From: Rhizomys pruinosus
Taxonomy: Eukaryota > Chordata > Mammalia > Rodentia > Spalacidae
Assembly (NCBI GenBank): GCA_009823505.1
Contig: VZQC01006636.1
Coordinates: 509,443-573,442, forward strand
Length of the DNA: 64,000 nt
Direction of reading: 5' to 3'
In this document: piece by piece, positions 11,478-23,743 of the stretch
Position numbering within the stretch: the first letter of the stretch is position 1
How the letters are laid out: the number at the start of each line of letters is the position of its first letter
Notes under the pieces: model-generated
What the model was told of the DNA's origin: nothing
What the model saw: only the letters and a program-made list of their open reading frames with translations
Databases searched by the model: none
Position numbers and translations under genes: made by a program

Positions 11478-11863
11478 AAAATGCAACTTCCATACCTAAG
11501 ACTCAGGGAACATCAAAGAATAAGAGACAGAAAGATTATAATTGCTAGATGAACAGGAACTCCATTGCTATATAATACATTCTAGTCATGAAAGGAAATC
11601 TGCACTCATGAAATCTCCTCATTATGGTAGCTTAACAAAACCTGCAATATGCCAAGACCAGTTGATGTGCCAGTGTGTCACAGGGTCCCATCTCTAGATG
11701 AAGAGCTACCAGAAATCAATGGATGTAGAGGGAGAGAGAATAACTTTTCATCAGAGACTGGCTCCCTGGTATGTTATCTAATTACAAGTGGGCAGCCCCA
11801 AGCACATGAACACCACTAAATGGACTCAGTGCATTACATACATATTTAATAAAGAAGAGGATA

Positions 11864-12000
11864 AGCCGGGTGTTGTGGTGCATACCTTTAATCCCAGTAC
11901 TTGGGAGCCAAAGGTAGATGGATCTCTGTGAGTTCAAGGCCAGCCTGGTCTACATAGTAATTTCCAGGCCATCTGGGGCTACAGAGAGACCCTCTTTAAA
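11864..12000 (+). mobile_element. B1 SINE
   Basis: GCCGGGTGTTGTGGTGCATA start, TTCAAGGCCAGCCTGGTCTA core and an AAAAATTAAAAA tail. Confidence 0.9.
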
Positions 12001-12125
12001 AATTAAAAAGAGAATAATAGACTGAGAGGGAGTGGAAAAGACATTGGAGGAGTTGGAGTGGGGATTAGGAGGGGTGAAAATTATGTAAATACAATAATCA
12101 TGTATAAAATTTTTCAAAAATTAAA

Positions 12126-12750
12126 AATATAATTAGAAAAAATAATAAAATACTAAACTGCACCATACCCAAAAGAATCCAATTTCCAAGGTGAAAGGAA
12201 CAATCGCACACTTCACTTTTACATCAGAATGATGAAACAGAGTAGTCACAAGAGTGATAATTTTGGAGACTAGCTTTACTGATTTAGATACATAGGGAAT
12301 AAGCTAAATTACAACCATAAAATAATCCTCATACCTTAATTATAATTATATAAACTTACCAGAGGTAATAAGCTATTGATAATAATGTAATTAATATTTG
12401 AAAGATTCTGTATTTATACATATATAATTCAAGAATATACTTAAATTTTAGTTTTCACATAGAAATTTATGTGGAAAATGTTTCACTGTTGTTAAAACAC
12501 ACGTATAGGTGTTCCTTTTGCTTTGTATCCTTGCTAAAGTGGATGGAAATGGAGGATATTATGTTAAATATGGATGCCAAATTCAAAGCCAACCTAAAGT
12601 TAAAAGAGTAATTCCCAGGACCTGAGAACAAAAGGTTCATGGTATTACATATGTAGGTTAAAACATTCCACTGGAAGAAATAGGAAAGACGAGTTCAGAG
12701 CTTTGCTTTGGACTTTACATCAAATATTCATGTGGTCATCTCTCTTCTAT
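12126..12750. other. Spacer, no gene seen
   Basis: AT-rich sequence without coding signal or a repeat that I recognise. Confidence 0.5.
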
Positions 12751-12754
12751 TCTC

Positions 12755-12786
12755 TCTCTCTCTTTCGTTCTTTCTCTCTCTGTCTT

Positions 12787-12832
<46 letters not shown>

Positions 12833-12833
12833 A
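12755..12833. repeat. (CT)n/(GT)n microsatellite
   Basis: A CT-rich run, then about 20 GT dinucleotides. Confidence 0.95.
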
Positions 12834-13634
12834 TGTGTTAATGGAGAGACAGACATAGTATCCATGGTTACATCCCACAGTAGCTGAAATTTGCTGAATT
12901 ATTAGAAATCTTTAAAATGTAAAATAATAGGAGTCAATACCACAATTCACAGTCATATAGTAAAATAGTGGCGCCTTCTTGCTACTGTCCTGCAGGAAGT
13001 TTAACTCCATGTGTGAGTTCATGAACCTATGGGCAAGGTAGGTGGGTCCAAGGTGGCAACATCTCTCTTTCATGTACTAGATGACAGTTACATGTTTTGC
13101 TTTCTCATAGAATTAATGAGCTGTTAATTAGAATCAAGATCTTAGATCTGCCCAATATGTGAGTCATTAGCTGTATGTGGCTACCAAGTACCTGAAATGT
13201 AGGTAGTCATAACTGAATTCTGCTATAAACCCAAAATAGTCACTAAAAACTTAGTGGGAGAAAGAATGGAATTTATTTCATCAATAATTTGATTTTGATT
13301 GCACATTAAATGACAGCATTTTAAATATGTTGAGTTTAATAAAATGTTATTGGTATTAAAAAAAAGTTCAATAACAGTTCCCCAAACATAGTAAGTACAG
13401 AGTTCATGATGGCACTCCACAGCACAGTTGGATGACTGGATCACAATAACCTCTTATGTGTTCTATGAAGATCTGAACGGAAAGAGCTCAGCCACCAAAC
13501 AATAGAGATGACAAAAAGAGGGGAATACTAATGACCAAGATTTCATCAGAACAAGTTGTATAAATGTGTTTAAATAGCACACTATGGCCCACTAATAGGT
13601 ACAAATCTTTCATGTTAAGTAAAAACAAGGTAAA

Positions 13635-13835
13635 GGGCTGGAGAGAATGCTCAGTGCTTAAGAGTACATACTGCTTTTGCTGAGGAACTAAGTTCAGCTC
13701 CCAGCACCCACATTGGGTGCCCCACAATCATCTATAGCTCCAGCTACAGGGGATCCAACACTCTCTTCTCACTTCCACAGTCACCTGCATTCCATGTGCA
13801 CATACTCACACTAAGACACAATTTTTTAAGATATG
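13635..13835 (+). mobile_element. B2-type SINE, diverged
   Basis: GGGCTGGAGAGAATGCTCAG start, CTCCCAGCACCCACAT, then GGGGATCCAACACTCTCTTC and an A-rich end. Confidence 0.85.
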
Positions 13836-14222
13836 TAAAAATATGCCAATATTACATAGCTATTCAAAGCATATAGCCAAATGAATTAATAGATTAAGGA
13901 TAATTACTTGAAATATAAGATTGGGGCAACCTTTTAAGTTTTTAATGTTCATCATTTGGCAAATTTCTACAGATTGTATTACTAATTTTATGATCATAAA
14001 ACAAATATAGTTTCCATGTTCTCTTGGAGTCCTGGAATTGAAAAGATGAATATTTAAGTTGAGTGGAGCATGAGATGATGAATATAGGAAACTGAACATT
14101 GGCTTATGATGGCAACCCAGGCAATGTGATCAGAATATGATCAAAACAGCACCGTAACGTTCTCATGAAACTGTGACGTCAGTTCAACAAATGAGCAGAG
14201 GGCAAGGGCATGAATGGGCACT
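13836..14222. other. Spacer, no gene seen
   Basis: Unique-looking sequence with no coding signal. Confidence 0.5.
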
Positions 14223-14308
14223 AGTGTCTCCAAGATCAGGATGAAGGATACTACATCCTGATGTGTCATCCTTCATGAAGTGTCCTTCATCCTGATCTTG
14301 GAGACACT
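14223..14308. repeat. Perfect 26-bp inverted repeat with 34-bp spacer
   Basis: The arms 14223-14248 and 14283-14308 are exact reverse complements. The spacer contains the 10-bp palindrome CTTCATGAAG at 14271-14280 and further partial copies of the arm sequence. It would form a stable hairpin in single-stranded DNA or RNA. Confidence 0.95.
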
Positions 14309-16200
14309 GGCTTGACTGCCCTCAGAACATTTAGAGATATCTGGGTATCGTATTTATTCCATAATCATCGTTTTTAACTAATTTAAATAATCAGCAATTT
14401 GCATGAGTAGTCAGTAGTTCGTCAGAAAAATAACCAGAATCTACATAATATAAAATCTGTTTTCATTTACTTGATGAGAAATGCATGTATGACTCAAACT
14501 TCATAATTGTTTTTAAAACTCTTTTGCCATTATTAAACTCACTTTTTCCTTGACTTGAAATTCCTTATTAAAAAAAAAAAATTATGAGTACCTAATACAT
14601 AGGACTATGAAGGATAAGGTGAATAGTCTCCCTCATGTGTGGGCATGATACAAACTGAAGTGTGTGGGAAGACCTCTTTCCCAGTGATCATGATAACGCT
14701 TCTTTGAAAAGCTGTCCTTGCAGCTCCAAGCCCAGGATTATACTCACAACCCTTTTTGGTAGCCCAGGATACCAGAAAAATTCTCTCAGGGACAAGAACT
14801 CTTGAGAATAAAATTGAGTGCACTTCTAATTGTCAACTCTTCCCTAAAGAGGATAGCCCTTGGGAGAACTAAGAGTGGACTAATCTGGTTTCATGGCTTC
14901 CTGAAGGTCTGTGCCAAAGCCATACTTCATGCTCAGAATCACACAGAAAAACCCAAAACTTAAAACAAATCATTTGTCTTCATTATTTCATTCATTAGTT
15001 CAATTTCCTACAAATTTTAAAGTAATCTGAATCTATTGAATTCTCTTTTACAGTATTCATCTTCTTCCTGTTTTCTCACACCACACAGATACAAAGACTA
15101 GCTAAGTAACCCATTCACATGCCAAAATTGATGCTTTAATGTTAATCATCAGATCAAAGGGAAAAAATTCTTTTCCAGTCTTAGCTCAATGACCATACCC
15201 ACTAGCAAAATAATATCTGTCTGATATCAGAAAAGCAAGAAAGTCTGATCTTCCATAACAGGGCACTCAGACTGCAATTCATGGGCAAGAAAATTGTGGA
15301 CAAACTTCATTCCAGACAGAGAAAACCTGGTATACTCAAATATATGGAAGGAGTATTTGCTATATGATTAACACTAGACTACATGATTTAAATGTAAATT
15401 TTCACCTAAGCCACACAAAAGTATTATGAGGTTTAGACACTTTTAAATGCATATTTTAAAGAAAGGAAACTATGGTTAGAAGAATGTAAAAGTCTTGCCT
15501 AAAGTCATAATGGTAAACTGTAGAGGAGTCTATATTCACATCCAGAAGGTTTGTCCTTAGCTCTTCAGCACAAATTCAGTGTCCTTCTAACGCAGATCCA
15601 GTTTATTTCAAGGGGTTGCCATCATCACCACTTCAGAGAAGTGAGCTAGCACCATCTTGGATCACAAGAGATCCACTGCAGTCCTTCTGCCAAGCTACCA
15701 AATATAGTCAGACATTAATAAGTTTTCTGTTCAACGAGGCTCAGGATTGCTGTACATCATAAGTCCTCAGGTCCATTGCATTTATCAACCTATACATACT
15801 TTAAAGATATGGAAATGAAGGGCCTGGCAGTTAAAATCCTAGGAAACAACTGATAGATTAGTGACAGATGGAAAGAACAGCCTAGGTCTCCTACTCATTT
15901 TTTACCACCACAGCTTAGCTTAGGATGCCACGGTGTGAATACATACAAGGAAAAAACAGCCCCAAGGGAGAAGAGAATTGACTGCCAATTGTTGTTTATC
16001 AATACCTGTTTTGATTTTCCAACCCACTATAGAAGCAAGCTCTGGCTAGAACAATATCTAAGGTCACAATTAGCGGTGTCCATTAGCATGGATTTTAATA
16101 CAGATTCCCAATCTCAGTAGAAGGTATTTTCTTTCCAAAGATTGAATTTTTACTGCATTCGCATTTTGGATATGGCTTCAGAATTCCATTGTTTCTTTTC
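14309..16200. other. Spacer, no gene seen
   Basis: Mostly unique sequence, AT-rich. Short open frames of 61-72 codons lack any recognisable domain. A (T)/(A) run at 14568-14580 is the only simple repeat. Confidence 0.5.
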
Positions 16201-16204
16201 TTTT

Positions 16205-16445
16205 TTTAGATATTTTTTCTTCTCTGTTTTTATTGAGTTTTTGTGCATTTCATATAATACATCTTAATCAAATTTAAACCCCCTCCTCACCTCCCATCCT
16301 CCCATAGCTACCCCACCAGATTTCAAGCATTCTGTCATATATGTTAAAGTCCTATCTGGTCAAGCATTTGTATCAAGATGTCCCTTGGTGCGAGTCCATC
16401 CATTGGAGCTTAGTCAGCCTATTTAGAGACACTCCCTTAGGAAAA
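16205..16445 (-). mobile_element. L1 3' end, antisense
   Basis: TTTTTATTGAGTTTTTGTGC start, then CCCATCCTCCCATAGCTACC and TCCATCCATTGGAGCTTAGT, matching other L1 3' ends in the window. Confidence 0.8.
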
Positions 16446-17790
16446 CAGAATTGAATGATGTTCTACTTCCTCCCATTCTGACCTGTCTTGATTGTAGTGA
16501 TTGTATCTATCACAGCTCTCCTTGAAATATAATGCTTTTATTCTCAGTTGAATCCTATGTCTCCTCCTGTGAGGAAGAGTCCCCATCTTTCATCTTTCAG
16601 AATAGAGAATTGTTTCAACAAAATGTGTTAAGCCAGAAAGACTCTCCGGACCACCAACTCACATGCCCTTCCCAGGAGGAACCTCTGCAACCCCTGCTAC
16701 TTCACTCTCTTTGTGTTCTCTCTATGCACAAACCTAGAAACTGGTTTTTGCAATTCAATAAATTATGAGCCTTTTCCTAATAAATATCCATACTAAATAA
16801 AGACCCATATCTACAGTGACTAGGAGAACAATTGTCTCAGCAGTATCTCCTAAATCATCTGAAAGTGTTCAAAAAGCAATGCTTTAATTATTTTTATTGC
16901 AAACTCCTTAAGAAAGAAACAGAAATATGAAAACCTGGAATACAAATCAACAGTTCTAGAGGACTTACTGTAGGTCCAGTTGGAGTGGAAGAGAATGCCC
17001 AGTATATTCAGTAACACAAAGTAATCATTACTTGTAGCTCCTTAAACAATGACTTTATGGGATGTATAGACGCCAAATTTACATATGCTAAACAGCATTT
17101 TCAGGAAACAGAATTTCAAATGACAGATTTGTTTAAATGGCTTTAACAAAGTTCCAGTGCGTTTGAAAATCATGTCAAAAAGTTGAAACTCAAAATCATT
17201 CATCGCTAAGGAGAACCTTATCAAGAAGTTGATAAGGTTATCAAGAATTATGGAACAAAAATGAAAAACATACATTTCTTCAATTTGGACAATGAAATAA
17301 AAACAAGCAACTTCTGGAACTGTTCTGTGTAGAAAGGCCACTGAGATTTTATTAAAGGACAGCCTTACCTCACCATTGCCCTCCCAGGAATTAATTATCT
17401 CTGTTTTTTAATATTGTATATTAGGAACAAATATTTTGGAGTATTTATCTATAAACACCATACCTGATTAGTTCTTTACCTGGCAGTTGAAAATAATGGT
17501 CCTTATTTCTAGTCAGGAATATTACGTGATAAAGCACATATTTCACAAGTCTTTAAAGATTATGAATTGGTACACGATGGGCTCTGCTCTTTTGCTCAGA
17601 ATATGTCCCTGAGGAAATTTCCCCGCTGACTGAGATCATGTAGGATATGGAGACATTTAATATATCTTCTATACTAGAATGTTTTGGGACATGTTCTGCC
17701 CACAAGAATGAATTTATGAACCAGATACACTTTCCCTCAATGTACTATCATCTAGAAGCTAAATAATAGTGTCAGTTTTCCCGGTGTAGA
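16446..17790. other. Spacer, no gene seen
   Basis: Unique-looking. The 78-codon plus frame at 16532 and the 99-codon minus frame at 17042 show no domain and no gene context. Confidence 0.5.
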
Positions 17791-17794
17791 AACT

Positions 17795-17912
17795 AAAACG
17801 GGATGGGGTGGGGGCGGGGGGGAACGGAAAGGGAAATAAGCCTGAACTGAATTGGAAAAAATGTATGAAATGCGCAAAGCATCAATAAAAATTAAATTAA
17901 AAAAAAATAAAA
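17795..17912 (+). mobile_element. Short 5'-truncated L1 3' end
   Basis: About 120 bp: a G-rich tract, then CTGAACTGAATTGG, ATGTATGAAATGCGCAAAGC, ATCAATAAAAA and a long A-rich tail. Confidence 0.85.
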
Positions 17913-18869
17913 TAAAACGCTCTCCTGCTTTCCATGCCTTCCCATTGACATTGCTTTTGGAAGTTTGGGGATTTTAGTGACCCATCAATTGAAGAAGCTT
18001 ACCTACTACAAAAGAGACTTCAAATTTTCTTCATAAATAATATCCCCTGGACAGTGAAGATTCATATAGCCAGAAGATCTTGTCATCCTGCAAACACATA
18101 GTATGACAATTACTTTGCATCCTGGAGGCTAGGGTTTAAATTACCTATCCTAGGAGTTTAAACTGATGTTACCATCACATATACAGCTAGATAGTGGATG
18201 GATAGCCAGTATTAATAGCAACAATGCCAGTTGTCAATATTCAGTGTAATTACTAAGAACTATGTCCTTCTATTAATATGGTGTACCGTGTTGACTAATG
18301 TTGGTATACTAAACAATTTTTATTGCTAGGATAAGCCCATGGACATGATCAATCATAATTTTGATAAACCACTGGATGCAATATGCTAGTCTTATTGAAT
18401 TTTTGCAACTATTTTCATAGATTCTTATAGTTATTTTTTAGTATCTTTGATTTTTTTGTGTGTGTCAGTGTACTATAATTCTACTCACAGGATAAGTTGA
18501 GAAGTACTATTGCCCTCGTTTTTTGAATACTTGATGAATGGTTTGCTTTACTCTTTTCATATCTTCTCAGTTACATTCAGGTTAATTTATATCACTCTCC
18601 TATGTTGATGCTTACTTTGTAGGAAAGAAAGTATGGATTACTTCCTGTTCATTCCTAAGGCAGGAGAATAGTAAGCCTTATCATACTGCTATTGGTTATT
18701 CAGGCTTCAAAAGACCAGTGTCTTTTTGAAGGGGAGTGAACCTTTCTCCATCTTTTAAATTCTTGGATTTAATCCAGAGTCATTGTATAATCCTTGTGCG
18801 CCATTTGTGAGTACTCTTTAGCCATTCCAGGGGAAATGAAAGCCTTCAAACGTTATTACCTACTAGTTT
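17913..18869. other. Spacer, no gene seen
   Basis: AT-rich unique-looking sequence. No coding signal. Confidence 0.5.
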
Positions 18870-18881
18870 AAGAATCTGAAA

Positions 18882-19137
18882 CGGGGGCTGGAGAGATGGC
18901 CTAGGAGTTAAGAGCACCAACTGCTCTTGCAGAGAACCTGGGTTTGAGCCCCAGCACCCACATGGCAACTGAGAACTGTCTTTATCTCCAGTTCCAGGGG
19001 AATCCAACACCCTCTTCTAACCTCCGTGGCATTGCACAACATGGGTGCATAAACCTATGCAGACAGTACATTCATAAACATGATAAATAAAATTTAAAAA
19101 AATAGGACACTCAGCCTGCTTTAAAAAAAAAAAAACA
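18882..19137 (+). mobile_element. B2 SINE, first of two SINEs at one target
   Basis: B2 from GGGGCTGGAGAGATGGCCTA to an A-rich tail. About 20 bp of non-B2 sequence lies between two A runs (19098-19122), suggesting read-through at the source locus. Flanks AAGAATCTGAAA are at 18870-18881 and 19138-19149. Confidence 0.93.
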
Positions 19138-19149
19138 AAGAATCTGAAA

Positions 19150-19308
19150 GCCGGGCGTGGTGGCACACGCCTTTAATCCTAGCACTTGGGAGGCAGAGGC
19201 AGGCGGATCTTTGTGAGTTCAAGGCCAGCCTGGTCTACAGAGCAAGTTCCAGGACAGCCAGAGCTACAGGGAGACCCTGTCTCAAAAAGACAAAAAAAAA
19301 AAAAAAAA
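19150..19308 (+). mobile_element. B1 SINE, second SINE at the same target
   Basis: Young-looking B1 (GCCGGGCGTGGTGGCACACG start, 18-A tail) flanked by AAGAATCTGAAA at 19138-19149 and 19309-19320, the same 12-bp target as the B2 on its left. Confidence 0.95.
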
Positions 19309-19320
19309 AAGAATCTGAAA

Positions 19321-20460
19321 CAGGATATCCAGGTCAATTTATAAATCGTAACTTTAATAAGGATGGCTTAGACAAAGATCTGTGCCCTGGGTCTCTTCTG
19401 TCTAGTCTCCTTTGGGCATAGCTAATTATGATTATCGAGTGTTGGATACAACTCTACTACCTGGAGTGTTCCCTTCTCCTTTCCTATGATAACAATGGTG
19501 TATTGGTGGGACATCCATCATATTCCTTGACCAGTGTTCCTGAGATGAAGAAGGATCAAGGGGGTGTACGTTCTACTTTATATTCCACAGGAATGTTTAG
19601 TTTTTTGGAATTCCATACAGTTGCTGCATTTGACACACAGCATTGATTTATATTTACTGCTTTATTGGACCAAAAATTGAAGACTTTAATTTTTTCCATT
19701 TTTACTAAATTTTTGTGAATTTCATATGCTATATGTAGATTTCCTCCCCTATATCCACTCCTCTTACTATACCCCATCCATTTTCTACTATCTAGATAAA
19801 GATATAGATATAGATATAGATTAGATATAGGTATGTAGGAATGAAACTTTGTCTGGCTTGAGGCATGACCTGCAAGTCCTCTCCTGGAACTTCCAGGAGT
19901 TATCTGATATCACCATGGGCATTCAAGTTGTCTCTGTGAATTATCTGTAGCTCTGTGAGGTCAGGATATTGTGGTATATCCTGCTTCATCTATCTCTGAA
20001 AAGTTCCAGAGCCTGATGGCCTTCCTTTGAGGTATTGAGCAAAATGTCACACCTCTAGTTTACTGGTTGCACAAACAGGAGCTCCACAGCCCCCGGTAGG
20101 ATCCAGGATGGCCCACATTTCCCTTCCCCTCATTCACACCCTTCTGCCCCACTTCCTTGCCCAGAGCACAGTAGCTTTGGTATATAAACACATTTCTGGC
20201 ATGAATAAATGAGAGAGTCACTTTTCTTCTAGATATTCTCTTTGAGTCCATTTCATTTCTCTTCGGGTCACTTTTCATGGTTCCCTACCACCTCCTTGCC
20301 AGAAGCTCAGCTTAGGAGCAGTTAGCCTGCCAGCAGGAAACAGCTCTGAGACTTACAGCCTTGTGAAGCTGCCAGCCTGGTTCTGGGAGGGAAGAACAAC
20401 ATGTGGATTGTGGCCACACATGATTAAATGACCAACAGATTTTATATATATATCAACAAC
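19321..20460. other. Spacer, no gene seen
   Basis: Contains a (GATATA)n run at 19798-19833 and a GC-richer patch at 20060-20400. No gene recognised. Confidence 0.5.
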
Positions 20461-20463
20461 CAA

Positions 20464-20484
20464 CATAGGTATAGGTATAGGTAT

Positions 20485-20539
<55 letters not shown>

Positions 20540-20540
20540 T
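20464..20540. repeat. (GGTATA)n / (GA)n microsatellite
   Basis: Four GGTATA units run into about 25 GA dinucleotides. Confidence 0.95.
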
Positions 20541-20885
20541 TAAGGCCTATAGAGTCAAATTTGTTTGTACAAGATCAGTTCATCAGAGAGGCTGAAAAGC
20601 ACAAATCTCATTTGATATCCACATATTTTGCTGCCTGGGTATTATATGGCAATTGCCACAAGGATTTAAACTCATCCAAAAGAAAGGACTTGGATCAATG
20701 GAAACAGAGTTGATCTGGAAACCTCCTCCATGAAGACTAGAAACATGAGAATGTTTCTAGAAGATACTGTGTAACCTGTAAAGGAGAAAAATCAGACAAT
20801 GGTCAAATCCCAGCTTCAAAGCCTGATAACCACAACAATGACTGGCACAACAAACTACAGTGGTACAGTAGTGGCACCTTTATCT

Positions 20886-20908
20886 GGGGGTGGGGGTGGG
20901 GGTGGGGG
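20886..20908 (+). repeat. G-quadruplex-capable G5 tracts
   Basis: Four runs of five G separated by single T bases. Single-base loops are the most stable G4 arrangement. It sits within an L1 3' UTR. Confidence 0.8.
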
Positions 20909-21639
20909 AGGAGGTGTGTGGTAATCAACAGCTATACAATTGGACTTAAAGCTTTCTTAATGGAAGAGAACTCATGCATGGCACTGTGAATATAGCTAAA
21001 TACATATGGCTGGAGAGGTCATAGAAAACTTTATTTCTGTCATATCCCTAGACAAATGTAATTTCTTACTCTATGCTAAATATAGATCTTTGTATTTATG
21101 GACAAGCATACTATTCACCACTCATCAAAGAAACTTCTTTTGGCAACAGATTTAGACTTTTACAGATTTCCACAACTGGTCACACACAGAGAATAAATGT
21201 CTGAGAGATGTCCAGCCTTAAGTAACACATCTACAGTGGAACCTCTACACCTAAGGCCCATGGACTGTAGTGTGGCAAGTGATTGAGAAAATACTAATGC
21301 ATCTCTCATCTCTCACCATTAAAGATTCCTCATGCAACAGAGTGGGATGTACATAGAATGTACAAGTGCCCAAGGTGTAGAGAATAAAATACTGTTGACT
21401 GTGTGTACCTGGCTAGGATGCCTATATTAAACTTCACTCATCCATGGCTCAGAGACCATTGTAGAAGAGGGAAATGAAAGATTGTAATAGCCAGGGTTGG
21501 TGCATGGGCATAATGAAACAGTCTTCCTCTGAGACCTCTCTCATATGAACTTACAGCAGTGGTGTTAGCATGCACAAGACCTATGCAAATTTGGTCAGAC
21601 AAAATCCAGCATATGACTAGGGAAATGGGCAGCAGGCCC

Positions 21640-21832
21640 TAATCTATTTTTATTGATTTTGTTCTGTATTTTATACACAGTATCTTAATCATCTTTATTC
21701 CCACTTCCCCAGTGGCACCCTCTCATACAGTCCCCACTGGATTTCATGTTTTCTGTTATTTATGTTAAGTCCTATCAAGTCAAGTTACTTTCCCCTGACA
21801 TCCTCAGTGCAAGTTCATCCACTGGGGTTTAG
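21640..21832 (-). mobile_element. L1 3' end, antisense, inside a sense L1 3' UTR
   Basis: ATTTTTATTGATTTTGTTCT start and CCTCAGTGCAAGTTCATCC; the latter 19 bases are the exact complement of 21930-21948 in the host element. Confidence 0.75.
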
Positions 21833-22328
21833 CTTAGCCAAAGAACTATTGGCAGCTGATTACTGCTTGGTGAGGAAGAACTGTTCTTCTTTAAAGGAGT
21901 CACTCTAGATATGCTGACTAGACTCTGATGGATGAACTTGCACTGAGGAACATCTGGGCTCACAAACCACAGATCAATAGGCTTTAATATATAAGACAGA
22001 ATATGTGAAATCTGGGGATGAGAATTGGAGGGGTGCAAATGAGGGAAGAGAGTCTAAATATGATTAAAATATATGAAATGTACAAAAGTTCAATGAAAAT
22101 ATACAGTGAGAAAAAAAAGAAAATTCTATCAAAAAGCATACCAAGTGACCACATCCTTACCCAGATTACTTTATAATTTTAACAATTTCAATTATACTTT
22201 ACATTTATAAGGTATGTTTTTACTTCTCATTCAAACCTGATGTTAAACTTGCAGTCCACCATCCCCATTATTCCATGCTCTGAATGGCAGAACTATAGGT
22301 GTAAATCATCTACCCAGCTGCAATTAGT

Positions 22329-22669
22329 TGTGGGAAAATTCAGTTAAATATGAACTGGCTAGGATTGCCCCCCTAGTGCATGGGAATTATGGGAACTCTG
22401 TGGCTATGCCCATGGGGTGGGATGTGGTGATGGTGGGTCTAGGATTTGGCCCTGGGAGATGGATGGAGTTGGCTTTACTCTTTCCATATCTTCTCAGTTA
22501 CATTCAGTTTAATTTACATCACTGGCTATAAATAAATATAAGTAAATAAAATATAAATAAATCTCTCTCTCTCTCTATTCCGTACCGTACAATGTGTCAT
22601 CTGTGTGCTGTGCTTTCCCACGCGTGTTTTCTACATGGCTGACCAGGGGAGTAAATGGGACAACCCACA
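22329..22669 (+). repeat. 5' LTR of the provirus
   Basis: Starts TGTGGGAAAATTCAG and ends ACAACCCACA. It contains a TATA-like CTATAAATAAAT at 22526 and a short (CT)n run. Confidence 0.8.
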
Positions 22670-22961
22670 AATGGCACCCAGAGGTGCACCTGGAGGAAAT
22701 CCTGAAAAATTCAGTAAGCGAACCTCACAATTTTGCCTCTTTGCTATCAATCTTTTTTTTTTTTCTCTTTCCTAACATCTACTTTGTGCCATGGAGCTAG
22801 CTCTGCTGCTTGGTTGGGAGGATGGAACGCCAATCTGGGAACATGTGGCTTTGCACGCATGGCAGAGACTGCCACATCCCTGGCCTGGCTCTGTGCGGGC
22901 TCAGGAATGAACATCCCGTCCCCCCAGGCGTGTGCCTCCTAACTTAGTCATGCCTGCAGGC

Positions 22962-23061
22962 TATAAAAGCCAGCGACTTCAAGGCTGAGTTTAATATCAA
23001 GGCTTAGTAACCACGCGTGACCTTGGAATCGTTTTTCATAATTTTACATGCCTACAATAAA
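22962..23061 (+). promoter_or_regulatory. Possible embedded LTR-type promoter/polyA pair
   Basis: TATAAAA at 22962-22968 is followed by AATAAA at 23056-23061 in a GC-richer context, as in a retroviral U3-R. It could belong to a second, older LTR inside the provirus. Ends not identified. Confidence 0.25.
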
Positions 23062-23464
23062 ACCTTTGGGTTCTAATTTCCAAAGTCTTGCCTTCCTGCT
23101 GGTTTTTCAAGTTCAGCTCCAGTTTAACTTTCATATGTAAATTTACCCCAGGCTTCTCCTAAACTCTGCTCAGACCAGACCACAGGTTTCTGTGATGTAA
23201 ATTTAGGACTATTCATCAGTTTCCTTAGGAACCCTCTCTTGAAAGTTACTTAGTTCTAAAATAAAATAAAAGGTTTTTATCTAGATTTCAACCTGCTTTT
23301 AGATTAAATTGTTTTGCTCTCTTGGCTTGTTGTGGATTTGGGGATAACTGCTTCTAAATCTCTGACTTTTCCTACCCAAACCTCCCATTCATGTTCCACT
23401 CAGACGCAGGCTAATAATATCCACAATTGGGGTTCAGCATGCTTAATTTAAGATGTAATATACT

Positions 23465-23743
23465 GGGGCTGGAGAGATGGCCTAGCAGTTAAGAGCACCT
23501 ACTGCTCTTGCAGAGGACCCGGATTCGATCCCCAGGACCCACATGGCGGCTGAGAACCATCTTTAACTCCAATTCCAAGAGAACTCCAGTTCCAGGGGAA
23601 TCCGACACCCTCTTCTGACCTCCACGGCATTGCACGACACGGGTGCACAGATATGCATGCAGACAGTACATTCATACACATAAAAATAAATATAAATAAA
23701 TAAATAAATAAATAATATTTTAAAAAAGAAAGTCTTAAAAAAA
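23465..23743 (+). mobile_element. B2 SINE with 15-bp target duplication
   Basis: Carries the 17-bp internal duplication (CTCCAATTCCAAGAGAA then CTCCAGTTCCAGGGGAA). Flanks AAGATGTAATATACT are at 23450-23464 and 23744-23758. Confidence 0.95.

Larger units (their letters stand above)
10588..12125 (+). mobile_element. L1 3' UTR, long copy carrying two B1 insertions
   Basis: Sense L1 3' UTR homologous to 6920-8805 and 20575-22110, ending with a G-rich stretch and an AATTAAAAATA tail near 12125. It is interrupted by B1 elements at 11317-11477 and 11864-12000. Confidence 0.75.
20575..22110 (+). mobile_element. L1 3' UTR, sense, interrupted by an antisense L1 end
   Basis: Homologous to 6920-8805, 10588-12125 and 39735-40990. 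Shared blocks include AGAGAACTCATGCATGGCAC, CCACTCATCAAAGAAACTTC and GATGAACTTGCACTGAGGAA. It ends with ATATGAAATGTACAAAAGTT and an A-rich tail. Confidence 0.75.

Noticed and set aside
20060..20280. LTR or promoter suggested by TATATAA at 20181 and AATAAA at 20204
   Set aside because: The two signals are too close together for an LTR, and no ends or second copy were found.
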